Shown here one piece after another: positions 1 through 9,692 of a stretch of DNA of 64,000 nucleotides; position 1 is the stretch's first letter, and every line of letters starts with the position of its first letter. A program made the position numbers and the translations under genes. This DNA comes from Rhynchopus euleeides. Its lineage: Eukaryota; Euglenozoa; Diplonemea; Diplonemida; Diplonemidae. The notes under the pieces were generated by a model. It was not told the DNA's origin. It did no database searches and saw only the letters and a program-made list of their open reading frames with translations. The stretch lies in NCBI GenBank assembly GCA_963210315.1, contig OY723302.1:1426001-1490000 (forward strand), written 5' to 3'.

Positions 1-213
1 GCTGCAACACGCACACACGCGTTCCCCCTTTTTTTTGTTTTGTGTGTGAGTTGCGCCGAGCGCAACTCGGATGCCACACCTCCACCAGCACAAACGCACA
101 TCTCGGCCAGTGGAGGGAGTGCGTGCACACCTCCCCCCCCCCCCCCGCCGCTGCCCACAGCAGGAGGAGGCCTGCAACAGAAGAGTCAACCACGACCCGC
201 CCCCCCCCCCCCC

Positions 214-1365
214 TAGGGGGGGTCAAATGGGGGTGACAAACACGATTTTTCAAAAAACCGGCGCAGAGGCCCCAAAGCCCCCGTAAACCCTCCAAACCCC
301 CCCAGATCGGTCCGGAAACCCATCGAACCCCACTTTTCCACCATTCCGGGCACCTCAGGTGCCCGAATTGGGGTGCCTAAATTTTGTGCCACCGTTTGGT
401 ACCGTACAGTGCCACTGTGTGGGAGGTTGGAAAAGAAAATGCCCCAACACACCACATCTGAGGGTTGCAATGCATGTTGCTTGCCAACCACGTCATCCGG
501 TGGGTGTCAGGCGCTATGTAGGTGGCATTAGCCAGGTCTTCGATGTGTTCTGGCTTGTATATGTACCTCCCTGCCTGCGGCACAGGCACTGCCTTTGTCC
601 CCCACACCAGCCACAGAGAGCGCATTGTCCTCGGTCCACGGTTGCTGATTCATTGTGATGCGTTGTATCCTCGAGTGAACGTCACACACTAGTGACACCA
701 CCACCCGCCATCCGAGAGCTGTATTGACTTTGCGCGCTTCCGTTGCATTCACCTCGCCACGCATATTGCACTGTTCAGTACCAGTGCTCTTGGGCCAGGC
801 AAAGTAGACCGCAGCAACTACCAATTCTGGCACACTGGGTACCACGACAGCGCACTTCGTGTGTTCCCGGAATGTACAGCTCGTGTTGCAACAGTCGTTG
901 TCAACACATCCCGGTTGTGGAGCACTGCTGCACAGGAATCACACGACCATCTGGACTTGTTCCGTACCTACAGGCAGCCTCCCGGTGCATGGTGGCAGGG
1001 AGGTACATATACAAGCCAGAACACATCGAAGACCTGGCTAATGCCACCTACATAGCGCCTGACACCCACCGGATGACGTGGTTGGCAAGCAACATGCATT
1101 GCAACCCTCAGATGTGGTGTGTTAGGGCATTTTCTTTTCCAACCTCCCACACAGTGGCACTGTCCGGTACCAAACGGTGGCACAAAATTTAGGCACCCCA
1201 ATTCGGGCACCTGAGGTGCCCGGAATGGTGGAAAAGTGGGGTTCGATGGGTTTCCGGACCGATCTGGGGGGGTTTGGAGGGTTTACGGGGGCTTTGGGGC
1301 CTCTGCGCCGGTTTTTTGAAAAATCGTGTTTATCCACGTAAAAGGGGGGCATTTGACCCCCCCTA
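214..1365. mobile_element. Foldback element, copy 1 (long terminal inverted repeats, TA flanks)
   Basis: The outer about 355 bp on each side (about 216-575 and 1004-1363) are near-perfect inverted copies of each other around a unique loop of about 430 bp. The ends read TAGGGGGGGTCAAATG and CATTTGACCCCCCCTA, so TA could be a 2-bp target duplication next to a C/G run. A second copy at 11276-12426 has almost the same length and about 98% identity. No transposase frame is present, so it is non-autonomous. The mariner/Tc1 link through the TA duplication is inference; the open frames across it are shadows of the inverted repeat. Confidence 0.8.
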
Positions 1366-2053
1366 CCCCCCCCCCCCCCCTCCACCGGAGTGAGGGGTTC
1401 CGGTGCTGATTCTCGCTCTCTCTCTCTGCCCGCCTGCCAGACTATTTCGTTCCCTTTAGAATTTGCGTGAGGCAATCGAGCCAAAACTTCGAGCTTCGTT
1501 GCTTGCTCGGACACAGGGGAGGGGTCCGAGGAGGAGGAGGAGGGGGGGGGGGGGGCACCAAGGCTGTGCGACACGGGTGTTGTTGTCTCCAAACCCTGTT
1601 CTCCAACTCGGAGATCTCGAGAGGCCCTCCCGTTCCGTCGCACCCTCCCAGCCCCCCCCCCCCCCCCCCCGCCCTCCAGTCGGCACAGAGGGGTTGGGGG
1701 GGAGGTGAAGGGGTGGGCGAGGTGGTGGTTGTGGTGGTGGTGGTGCAAGCCTCCTTTCCGGCGGGGCGCAGAAGGGAAAATGGCGATGGAGTCGCGCAAG
1801 CGGGAGGGTGGGGTGCGGGGTTGGCGTGGGGGGTGGAGTGGTGGGGGTGTATGTGTAGTGGATTCGGCCCTGCAGAAGCAAGAATAGGTTGTGTATGAGT
1901 CGCCCCGCCCCGCCCCGCTCCCGGTATGTTGTAGCGGTTCTGTTAGCGGGGTGGCACGTAGGGTTGCGTCATCGGTTTGTGCGTTGTGATGAGAGAGGGG
2001 GGGGGGGGCTTGGCTCGTGTGGGGGGGCGGGTTGGTTTCCCGAGTTCCGAAAA
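1366..2053. other. Intergenic, homopolymer-rich, no gene seen
   Basis: Runs of C and G of 10-18 bases, CT dinucleotides around 1412-1427 and GGT/GTG-rich sequence around 1720-1750. Open frames here are Pro/Gly-rich readings of the homopolymers with no start context or domain. Confidence 0.6.
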
Positions 2054-2157
2054 CCCGCATTCTGGATTCTGGCCGCCTTATCCGTGCAGCACAGAGCTTA
2101 CCGCTGACGGGGAGACTGAGAGTGGAAAGAAACAGAGATGCTATCGTAGGCACGCAA

Positions 2158-2254
2158 GTGATGACAAAATATTTGCATGACCATGCACCACGCTGAGCGG
2201 GCTCCGTGCCTCGTGACAGACACCCAATACACACAATCACTCTACCAACTCTGA
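2158..2254 (+). ncRNA. Box C/D snoRNA, array 1 copy 1, predicted double guide to SSU rRNA
   Basis: C box GTGATGA at 2158, D' box CTGA at 2193-2196 and D box CTGA at 2251-2254. The 11 bases CCATGCACCAC at 2181-2191 lie one base before D' and are complementary to the conserved SSU rRNA motif GUGGUGCAUGG. The 16 bases at 2235-2250, directly before D, are complementary to AGUUGGUGGAGUGAUU with one G-U pair. The two rRNA motifs lie a few bases apart in eukaryotic 18S, recalled from general knowledge. By the D+5 rule the modified bases would be the last G of GUGG and the last G of AGUUG. The C' box is weak (GTGACAG). Confidence 0.75.
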
Positions 2255-2417
2255 TCCCACAACGAAGGCAGCAGCCTGACCGCAAGCCTCCATAACTCTG
2301 GATACCTTCACAAACCCGCATTCTGGATTCTGGCCGCCTCATCCGTGCAGCACAGAGCTTACCGCTGACGGGGAGATTGAGATGGAAAGTAGCACAGATG
2401 CCATTGTAGGCACGCAA

Positions 2418-2514
2418 GTGATGACAAAACATTTGCATGACCATGCACCACGCTGAGCGGGCTCCGTGCCTCGTGACAGACACCCAATACACACAATCAC
2501 TCTACCAACTCTGA
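2418..2514 (+). ncRNA. Box C/D snoRNA, array 1 copy 2
   Basis: Same C, D' and D boxes and both guide stretches as copy 1. It differs mainly in ACATTT instead of ATATTT after the C box. Confidence 0.75.
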
Positions 2515-2824
2515 TCCCACAACGAAGGCAGCAGCCTGACCGCAAGCCTCCACAAATCTGGATACCTTCGCAAACCCGCATTCTGGATTCTGGCCGCCTT
2601 CTCCATGCAGCACAGAGCTTACCGCTGACGGGGAGATTCCCAGTCGAGTGTATTGTCTGCTTGCTGGGTTCAGCGGCACAAGGGCATGTGTGATGCAGGC
2701 ACAATCAAATCATGTTTGAAACCCGCATTCTGGATTCTGGCCGCCTCATCCGTGCAGCACAGAGCTTACCGCTGACGGGGAGATTGATATGGAAAGTAGC
2801 ACAGATGCCATCTTTAGCACGCAA

Positions 2825-2921
2825 GTGATGACAAAACATTTGCATGACCATGCACCACGCTGAGCGGGCTCCGTGCCTCGTGACAGACACCCAATACACA
2901 CAATCACTCTACCAACTCTGA
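2825..2921 (+). ncRNA. Box C/D snoRNA, array 1 copy 3
   Basis: C box at 2825, D box at 2918-2921, both guide stretches intact. Downstream sequence carries TGCAGTTCCACAAG where copies 1 and 2 have CGCAAGCCTCC. Confidence 0.75.
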
Positions 2922-3208
2922 TCCCACAACAAAGGCAGCAGCCTGACTGCAGTTCCACAAGTCTGGATACCTTCACAAACCCGCATTCTGGATTCTGGCC
3001 GCCTTCTCCGTGCAGCACAGAGCTTACCGCTGACGGGGAGATTCCCAATTGAGTGCCTTGTCTGCTTTGCTCGAGCACAAGGGTGGAGGGAAATCATGTT
3101 TGAAACCCGCATTCTGGATTCTGGCCGCCTTATCCATGCGGCACAGAGCTTACCGCTGACGGGGAGATTGAGATGGAAAGTAGCACAGATGCCATCGTTA
3201 GCACGCAA

Positions 3209-3305
3209 GTGATGACAAAACATTTGCATGACCATGCACCACGCTGAGCGGGCTCCGTGCCTCGTGACAGACACCCAATACACACAATCACTCTACCAAC
3301 TCTGA
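3209..3305 (+). ncRNA. Box C/D snoRNA, array 1 copy 4
   Basis: C box at 3209, D box at 3302-3305, both guide stretches intact. It is followed by the last A unit, in which GGGGAGA has become GGGCAGA. Confidence 0.75.
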
Positions 3306-3551
3306 TCCCCACAACGAAGGCAGCAGCCTGACCGCAAGCCTCCACAACTCTGGATTCACACACCTCCACCCCGCATTCTGGATTCTGGCCGCCCTCCTCC
3401 ATGCAGCACAGAGCTTACCGCTGACGGGCAGATCCCTCCCTTCCCCCCCACACAACCCCCACCCCCCACCACCTTCAGAGTGAAGGGGCCCCCTCCACCA
3501 CCTCCACATCGACACCACCCCACCCCCCACAGGCCCTACTCGGCCGCCACA

Positions 3552-4928
3552 ATGGTCTCTAAGAAGGTAGAGGATCGCAGGCGGCGGCAGCAGGAAAGCC
3601 GCGGGGCCGCCGTACCGGGCGACGTGCAGCGTGTGGGCTACGCCACCGGCGTTGCCGCTGTGTGCGTGGCGGCCCTGGCTGCCTGCCTCTCCTTCTACAG
3701 CCCGGAGGACAGCGCCTCCGAAGGCCCCGCCTCCACCGCCGCCCGCCAGCAACGCATGCGCGACTTCCAGCAGTTCCCCGCCGCCATCCAGCTGCAGGCC
3801 GCCGAAGGCGTGGGGCTGGTCCACCGCGACGGCTGGGGCTACGCCCTCCAGGCACAGCGCAACCTCACGGCGCACAGCAGGCTGCTCTCCCTCCCCCTCC
3901 GCCACACGCTCTCCGTCCACAGCGTGCTGCTGTCCCCCCTGATCCGCAAGGTGATGGACCGCTACCAGCTGGACATCGAGGCGAAGCTCTCCAACGAGTT
4001 CGCCTTCCACCAGTTCGCCCTCACCGTGGGCCTGCTTGCGGAGAAGCACGGCCTCCGCAACACCTCCCTCTACGCGCCGTGGCTCGCCGTGCTGCCCACC
4101 CCACGCCAGCAGCGCAACGACCTCTACTGGGGCCCGCAGGAGCTGGCCTGCCTGCCGCCTCTCCCCCGCAGGGCGAAGGAGCGCCGCGACAAGCTGGTGA
4201 GGAGTATGCATGCCTGCATCCAGCAGTATTTCACGCGGTACGATGCCTTCTGGAAGGAGAGTGTGACGCTGTCTGAGGTGATGTGGGCCTACAGCGTTGT
4301 CATCAGCAGGGCGTGGTGGAGGGATGAGCCAGACCATCTGGCGATCTACCCCGTCTTGGATGTGGCGGATCAGCGGGCGCGGCATTACGGAGGGGCGGTG
4401 TGGCGCCCCCTGCCTGTGAATGCGAAGCTGACGGTGGATGGGGAGGGGGGGTCCGCACACCTCGTGTCGTCGTCGGATCTGAAGAAGGGGGATTTTGTGT
4501 CGATGAGCCCGCTGGTGCCGCTCCTCCCCTCGCATGCCTCCCCGATGTTCGGTGTTGTGGATCCGGACTTCACCCACGCCATGACGCACATCGACCTCTC
4601 TGAGATTGACCCGCAGAACTGCACCCAGGACGACATGCTGGTCCACCGCAACGGCACTCTCACAGACCGCACCAAATGGTGCCTCTTGAAATACCGTGAC
4701 ATCCCCGACCACGCCCCTGAGGCTGTGAAGGATAAGGTCATCCGGAACTTCGCTTCGGTGCATGCCGGCGCTGTCCTGAAGGACTGGACGCTCCCCTCCA
4801 CAGGTCCCTGCAGCGCCAGGGAGATTGGGAGTATGTCCTATGGGACAGAGGTGTTGGATCTCATAGTCGCGCATGCTGAGGCGTATCAACGCATGAGAGA
4901 CACATACGCAGCCAAGCCGCGGAGGTAG
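3552..4928 (+). CDS. Membrane-anchored SET-domain (SETD3/LSMT-like) protein, 458 aa
   Basis: The start is the first ATG (Kozak-like CCACAATGG) after a pyrimidine-rich acceptor ending CCCACAG at 3532, which leaves a 19-nt leader. A basic N-terminus (residues 1-26, RRRR) precedes one hydrophobic segment at about 27-48, so it is probably a type II or anchored protein. Residues about 85-340 follow the SETD3/Rubisco-methyltransferase layout: a GVGL...RDGWG opening, an insert with YAPWLAVLP and YWGPQELACL, then AYSVVISRAWW and LAIYPVLDVAD. Known family members have N-H-S at the cofactor site after the LD motif; here the sequence reads LDVADQRA, so methyltransferase activity is doubtful. Fold assignment is moderately secure, substrate unknown. 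No intron is visible. Confidence 0.7.
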   Translation: MVSKKVEDRRRRQQESRGAAVPGDVQRVGYATGVAAVCVAALAACLSFYSPEDSASEGPASTAARQQRMRDFQQFPAAIQLQAAEGVGLVHRDGWGYALQAQRNLTAHSRLLSLPLRHTLSVHSVLLSPLIRKVMDRYQLDIEAKLSNEFAFHQFALTVGLLAEKHGLRNTSLYAPWLAVLPTPRQQRNDLYWGPQELACLPPLPRRAKERRDKLVRSMHACIQQYFTRYDAFWKESVTLSEVMWAYSVVISRAWWRDEPDHLAIYPVLDVADQRARHYGGAVWRPLPVNAKLTVDGEGGSAHLVSSSDLKKGDFVSMSPLVPLLPSHASPMFGVVDPDFTHAMTHIDLSEIDPQNCTQDDMLVHRNGTLTDRTKWCLLKYRDIPDHAPEAVKDKVIRNFASVHAGAVLKDWTLPSTGPCSAREIGSMSYGTEVLDLIVAHAEAYQRMRDTYAAKPRR

Positions 4929-5646
4929 CGTAGGTGGCGTGGGTGGGGGTGGGGGGTGGGGTGTGGGGGGGTGTGTGTATCTGCAAAGCACATGTAGTTA
5001 CGCATTCGGTTTGGGTTCTTCTTTTCAGTTTTTTTCTTCTCAGCAAATTGCGGTCGGAAAAAAAAAGAAGAAAATATCGCCCGGCGAGAGGGGCGAGGAG
5101 CTGTGTGTGTGTCGGGGAGGGCGGGGAAGGGGTGTGAGGGGTTCCAGGATGCAACCGCCAGGACCCTGCTCTGCTTCTCTGCCTTGTGTGGATGTGTTTC
5201 TCAGCATTGCCGGGGGGAGGGGGGGGGGGTGGGTATGAAGGAGGGAAGGGGGGAAGGGGCACGCCGATGGTCTGAGGGTTAGAAAGAATAGGGGAGCGGG
5301 GGGGTGTGGGGTGTGGGGTGTGGGGGAGGGGGGAGGGGGGTTGCAAGCAGTGTGGCCAGCAAGATTTCCTCTCCCGGACACAAACAGCTCCCCCGCCAGC
5401 TCCCCCAGTTATGTATGATTCGGAGGTCCCCTGTCGAGGGGTTGTAGTCAGGATCACCCCGGTGATGGTTTCGTTGCCATTTTTTGCCACCGCCTTTTTG
5501 TTCAAGACAAAAATCTTTCAAATCGTTCAGAGCCTTGGCCCCCCTTCCCAATACGGGTGTGACGGAGCCCCGCAAGCAAAACAGCGCGCTTTCTCGCCCT
5601 CTCGACAACTCACTCCACTCCACAGGACACACACGGACACGGCATC
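4929..5646. other. Intergenic spacer, G-rich then splice-acceptor-like leader
   Basis: G runs and GTGTGT stretches to about 5340, an A-rich patch near 5058, and a CTC/CAC-rich tract ending CCACAG at 5625, the likely trans-splice acceptor of the next gene. No coding sequence recognised. Confidence 0.55.
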
Positions 5647-5910
5647 ATGTTCAGGTCTGAGGGATGCACACTCAACCCGACGGGTCGGGCCAACGAGGAG
5701 TCCGAGCGGGAGGGCGTCTACTTCTCTGACAAGCTCACGTCATACTCGTGGAAGGGGCACGAGGCGCGCATCTACGGGAAGGAGGCGACAAAGCAGCTCG
5801 ACCTGGTGTCCTGCATGTTCGTGCTGTTCCTGCTGTCGGTGTTTGTCTGGGGAACGGGTTCGCTTATCTACAAGGACCTCGTGGTGAAGGAGGGGGTCGA
5901 GTTCTTCTGA
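5647..5910 (+). CDS. Small single-pass membrane protein, 87 aa, function unknown
   Basis: An ATG in the context GGCATCATG lies 21 nt after the acceptor ACTCCACAG ending at 5625. Residues 1-50 are polar and charged (SEREGVYFSDKL, SWKGHEARIYGKEATKQ). One strongly hydrophobic segment at about 51-74 (VSCMFVLFLLSVFVWGTGSLIY) is followed by a short tail VVKEGVEFF, which fits a C-terminally anchored protein. Codon third positions are GC-rich as in neighbouring genes, unlike the surrounding homopolymers. I do not recognise the family; a small subunit of an ER or mitochondrial membrane complex would fit its size but nothing in the sequence proves it. Confidence 0.65.
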   Translation: MFRSEGCTLNPTGRANEESEREGVYFSDKLTSYSWKGHEARIYGKEATKQLDLVSCMFVLFLLSVFVWGTGSLIYKDLVVKEGVEFF

Positions 5911-6390
5911 GCCGTCTGCCCCTCCCCCCCACCCCCCTCCCTGGATAACTGAACAGCTGAGTACCCCTCTCAACAAAGGGCGAATAAGCGGGTCGTGCAG
6001 CAGCGGGCATCGCATAGTAGCCGACTCGGTGATGCTGCCCCATGCAGCAGGCAAATCTCACCGCCGTGGCGAATGATAGCCTGCGTCTGCGTCAACACCT
6101 GCTGAGTCTCGTCACACACACGCTGGCATTTGTGGAAACCGTGCCAGCCACCCCCCCCCCCTCCCCCTTCCCTCGTATTTTGCTTTATATCCACCTTCCC
6201 GCCCCGCCCTCGGCACTTTCTATTGGTCAGCACCAGTCTTGGGATGTACTCCACTTAGAGCCGCGGTGCTGACCGGTGCGCGGTGGCGTGTGGTGGTGGG
6301 TGTGGGTGTGGGAGGGTGTTCCAGAAAGAACCAAACAATGGAAAGGGCTGGACGAGGGGGTGGGGGGGGGGGTGGGGGCAACACATCAGC

Positions 6391-6431
<41 letters not shown>

Positions 6432-7342
6432 CTCGGCTCTCGGCAAAGCCCTGCTGAAGCGGGGCTTTCGGGGTGAGATATCCCTGTTATCCTCCCGATT
6501 TTTTAGTCCGACAGTTCTTTTTCTCTTGTGAAGGGGTGTGTGTGTGGGCCCGAGCGGTGGGGTGGGGTGGGGTTGAGAAGGCAGACATGCCTGTTAGTCA
6601 CATATCGCATCTATCCAACTGGGCGGGGTGGGGGTGGGGGAGGGTATGGCCGTATTGCCGAGGATCTGCCGCCAGCCAAAACCACCGCTGGGCAAACCAA
6701 AAAAAACCTCCTATACACGCAGCGGTGTGCGCAACAAAAAGGCAACCCCTTCGGGGGTGTTGGAGTGCAAGACGCGACAGAGCGCAGCTGAATGGTGACA
6801 TAACCAATGCGGGGCTGTGCTGTATATTTCCGTCTGCATTCCTGATGAGATTATTCCTTTCTCCCGAAGCTGGGAAAGGGTGAAACAGTGCCATCTTTTG
6901 GGGGGAATCGTGCGGTGCCCCTTCCCGTGCTGCTGCCACACACGCTTTTTAGCCCCCCCGGGAACTTCGAAGAGCTCCGAATTCGATCGACAGCCCCCAA
7001 TTTTCTGCAGCTCTGCTTGTGTCATGCGCATTACCCCCCTCCCCACCCCAGCCCGAGCTAGCCTGACGCCTCTCCCTCGAGGCGTGGGCCCGCCGCCCCA
7101 CGCCCCCCCCCCCCCCCAAGTGCAAACGAGAAGTGTTGGGGGAATGTAGCGAGTCCCATCCCACCCTCCCTCCCCTCCCCCCCGTGGATGAATCAGCCCC
7201 CACGACAAGTCGGGTTAAAACACTACAACTGGGCCGCCACACACACAAACACCATACAAAATGCGTTCACCCCTGGAGTGGAGGAAACACTGCTGGGAGC
7301 GTTGGTGATGGATGGGGTGTGGAACAGCATGAAAAAGACACA
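5911..7342. other. Intergenic, no gene seen
   Basis: Contains a (CT)n microsatellite at about 6400-6427, G/C runs and unremarkable sequence. Open frames are short and in several competing phases. Confidence 0.55.
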
Positions 7343-7448
7343 GGGGGGTCTTTCGCTGGTCGTTATCCTTTCGTCAGCCTTCGTCAGTTTTCAGCCTATT
7401 CAACTGGAAATGCACTCCATGACGATCACCCCCGTAGCGAAGACCTCC
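7343..7448. mobile_element. MITE-like element, copy 1 (TSD ACA)
   Basis: About 106 bp with terminal inverted repeats related to GGGGGTCTTCGCT; this copy is the most diverged (GGGGGGTCTTTCGCT and AGCGAAGACCTCC). It is flanked on both sides by ACA (7340-7342 and 7449-7451). The interior matches the copies at 16024, 37585, 41181 and 61097. Confidence 0.75.
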
Positions 7449-7985
7449 ACACATCACCATACGTTCTGGATAGGCCTGGCGGGGGGGGCCGTGCCAAACG
7501 TATGCCACACACACCCCCTCACCCACCCCTGCCAGGAACACGGGCCGAACCTCTTCCCCCCGGCACTTAGAGCGGGAGGCGGGGGGGCTGTCCACTCTTC
7601 CACAACCACCCACCACCGGCTGTCCTGGGGTGACGGGCACACCCTTGGTGCCCCCCTGGGTCGCAGCAAGCGGCAGCGGGTAGGTGGGGTGGGGCTGCTG
7701 TGCTGTGCTGGAGCTGGAGGGGGAGATCGAGAGGAGAGGCTGACGGTCTCTCTCTCTCTCTCTCTCCCCACCCCCCCACCCCCCCCCCCCCCCCCCCCCA
7801 GCCAGCCACACCCGCTGCAACTCCCCCCCCCCTTTCTTTCTCTTCTGTCTGGTCTCTCTGACCACCTCTCTCTCTTCCTCACCACAGCCACCCCCCCTCT
7901 GATCTTTTATTTGCTCCGATTTCAGTTGTTTTTCAACACCCCCGCCCCCCGCCCTTCTCCCCCTCCCCCACTCCCTCCCACCACG
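7449..7985. other. Intergenic leader of the kinase gene
   Basis: Includes a (TC)n tract near 7745-7765, a long C run at about 7769-7799 and a CTC-rich tract ending CACCACAG at 7887 that could serve as splice acceptor 98 nt before the kinase ATG. A second candidate, TTTCAG, ends at 7924. Confidence 0.45.
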
Positions 7986-9248
7986 ATGCTGTCGCTCGAC
8001 GAGAGTGTGGATCTGGGGAACACGGCGAACAGCACCAACTCATCCCCTCTTGTCCCTGAAGACCCTTGCGCGGACTGGGCCTGCGGCAGAACAGTTCAGT
8101 TCGAGTGGGGGCGGCGCTTGGGTCATGGCAGCTATGCAGACGTCTACATCGGATGGTGCGTCGGCGGCGCCACACTCCACGCCGTCAAAACTGTGCGGAT
8201 GAAGCGGAGGGTTTCCAAAGACGAATGCACAAAACTCCTCAAAGAAGTGGGCGTCATGCGCCGCCTCGGCCGCCACCGCAGTATTGTCAACTGCGACGGC
8301 GCACTCTTCGACCCCCGGGGGGCTCTGTGCATCGTCATGGAGTATATGAGGGGGGGCACGCTGCGCACCTTGGTCAAGACATCGCCCCGACTCGACGCTC
8401 CTATCGCCGCAAAGGTGATCAAACAGGTCGCCTCTGGCTTGGCGTATCTCCATAAGTATAAGGTTTACCACAGAGATCTGAAAGGGGATAACGTTTTGGT
8501 CAGCCACGTGTCCCCCTGCGGGACACCCGTTGTGAAGATCGCGGATTTTGGGAACAGCAAGGCGAAGCTCGGCAACACGATGGCGTCGGGGTTCGGAGGG
8601 GGCGGTGGGAACGGCGGGAGCATCGCTGCCACCTTCGCGGGGACCGTGCTGTGGATGGCGCCGGAGACGATTCGGGAGGAGACTTACTCCTCCTCGAGGG
8701 CAGACGTGTGGTCCCTCGGCGTGCTTGCCTGTGAGGTGTTGCAGCAGGGGCAGACTCCGTGGCCTCCATTCGAGTCGCAGTTCCAGCTTGTGTATCACAT
8801 CGCACAGTGGCACGGCGGGGAGGCTGGCTTGGATGTGCCGCCTAACACGCCGACGGATGTCTCGGAGGACTGCAAGGAGTTCCTCTCGCAGTGCATGCGG
8901 TACGACCCGGCGGCACGCCCGTCGGCAAACCGGCTCCTCAGCACCTCATATATCGAGTCAGCCGGTGAGCCATCCCAATGGGAACCTGCCCCCGGTGCTG
9001 GCGGCGATGTGTCAGGGGAGCGTGTGGCAAAGGGTTACAGCGTGCTGTACCCCGTGGGTTCGCCTGCCGAGCTGCACTCCCTGTGCCTGTTTGCGGCGGC
9101 CAAGGAGGCGCAGGAGGCGATGGCTGCAGACAGCGCCACCAGCCTCACTATACAGACCCTGCAGACGGGGAATACGCTGATATCACCCCCTGCGACACCG
9201 CCCGTGATGGAGGCAAAGCGAAGTGCCTGGGATCCCAATGCTGGGTGA
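7986..9248 (+). CDS. Serine/threonine protein kinase, STE11/MAPKKK-like, 420 aa
   Basis: Residues about 40-325 form a complete protein kinase domain. The glycine loop is LGHGSYADVY (about 45-54), the ATP-binding lysine is in HAVKTV (about 69), the catalytic loop is HRDLKGDN (about 161), the metal-binding motif is DFG (about 187), and the activation-segment end is GTVLWMAPE (about 218), typical of the STE11/MAPKKK group. ADVWSLGV supplies the F-helix Asp. A glycine-rich insert (GFGGGGGNGG) lies in the activation segment. All catalytic residues are present, so an active cytoplasmic kinase is expected. The N-terminal 38 residues are Ser/Asn-rich and the C-terminal 90 residues show no domain. The ATG follows a C-rich leader. 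Substrate is unknown. Confidence 0.88.
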   Translation: MLSLDESVDLGNTANSTNSSPLVPEDPCADWACGRTVQFEWGRRLGHGSYADVYIGWCVGGATLHAVKTVRMKRRVSKDECTKLLKEVGVMRRLGRHRSIVNCDGALFDPRGALCIVMEYMRGGTLRTLVKTSPRLDAPIAAKVIKQVASGLAYLHKYKVYHRDLKGDNVLVSHVSPCGTPVVKIADFGNSKAKLGNTMASGFGGGGGNGGSIAATFAGTVLWMAPETIREETYSSSRADVWSLGVLACEVLQQGQTPWPPFESQFQLVYHIAQWHGGEAGLDVPPNTPTDVSEDCKEFLSQCMRYDPAARPSANRLLSTSYIESAGEPSQWEPAPGAGGDVSGERVAKGYSVLYPVGSPAELHSLCLFAAAKEAQEAMAADSATSLTIQTLQTGNTLISPPATPPVMEAKRSAWDPNAG

Positions 9249-9509
9249 AGAGGGGGGGGGGGGTTAAAAGGGCCCCCCTGTGCCTGCGAGGTAGGGGGGG
9301 GGAGGGGATGGCAATGGGGACAGAACGGGCCTGTGCAGTAGCCTGGCGGCACTCAGTGCTCGTTTGCAGTGGCCTGTGGTTGTCGGTGCCAAAAAAAGTG
9401 AAGTGGAAGGGGAGGGGGGGGGGGGGGAGGGGTGGGTGGTGATCCTGCTGCTGTCGGGAATCCCATCAACAGCGCAGCAGCAGGTGGGGGCGGGGGGGCG
9501 GTTTTCACA
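9249..9509. other. G-rich intergenic sequence
   Basis: Several G runs of 8-12 bases; no gene recognised. Confidence 0.5.
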
Positions 9510-9692
9510 CACAACAAGAAGCTTGTCACAGTGGAAAAGAAGATGGTTGGCAGCGCTTTGGGCTCAGACACTGCCGGGGCTGGCAAAACACACTCTGCCT
9601 TGCCTTGTTGCTATGACTGTGCGCACATTCACACCAACCCTCATCAGGCAAAACACGTGAGGTTTGTTCACCTGGGTTTGGCGCACAAACAA
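9510..9692. repeat. Dispersed noncoding repeat R1, copy 1
   Basis: Begins with AACAAGAAGCTTGTCACAG and ends around GGGTTTGGCGCACAAACAAC. It is shared with 24414-24580 and, split by a MITE, with 41155-41434. The core TGTGCGCACATTCACACCAA is the same in copies 1 and 3; copy 2 has CACCAG. No coding frame is shared between copies. Confidence 0.75.

Larger units (their letters stand above)
2054..3435 (+). repeat. Tandem small-RNA array 1 (units A and B)
   Basis: Two conserved units alternate. Unit A (about 65 bp, starting CCCGCATTCTGG and ending CGGGGAGATT) occurs at 2054-2118, 2315-2379, 2575-2639, 2722-2786, 2980-3044, 3106-3170 and 3370-3435. Unit B, the C/D-box RNA listed separately, occurs four times. 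Two spacer types connect them: A is followed either by a short spacer and then B, or by an about 80-bp spacer and another A. Unit A can close CCCG with CGGG just before an AGA trinucleotide three bases from the end of the conserved block, which resembles the single-hairpin AGA-box H/ACA RNAs of Euglenozoa; that reading is tentative. The array ends about 100 bp before the SET-domain gene. Confidence 0.8.

Noticed and set aside
1122..2492. 456-aa minus-strand open frame
   Set aside because: It crosses the foldback element, homopolymers and the snoRNA array; its peptide repeats simply mirror the tandem units and no domain is present.
2054..3435. Spliced-leader RNA or 5S rRNA gene array
   Set aside because: The minus strand of unit A contains a GTAAGC donor-like motif, but there is no Sm-site-like sequence or known leader; 5S hallmarks are absent. 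The rRNA-complementary guides favour snoRNA.
3288..4991. 567-aa minus-strand open frame opposite the SET gene
   Set aside because: GC-rich shadow frame with low-complexity composition; the plus strand carries the recognisable SET-like sequence and start context.
7188..7985. N-terminal extension of the kinase frame
   Set aside because: The extension reads through a MITE, (TC)n and a long C run; the ATG at 7986 starts the coherent protein.
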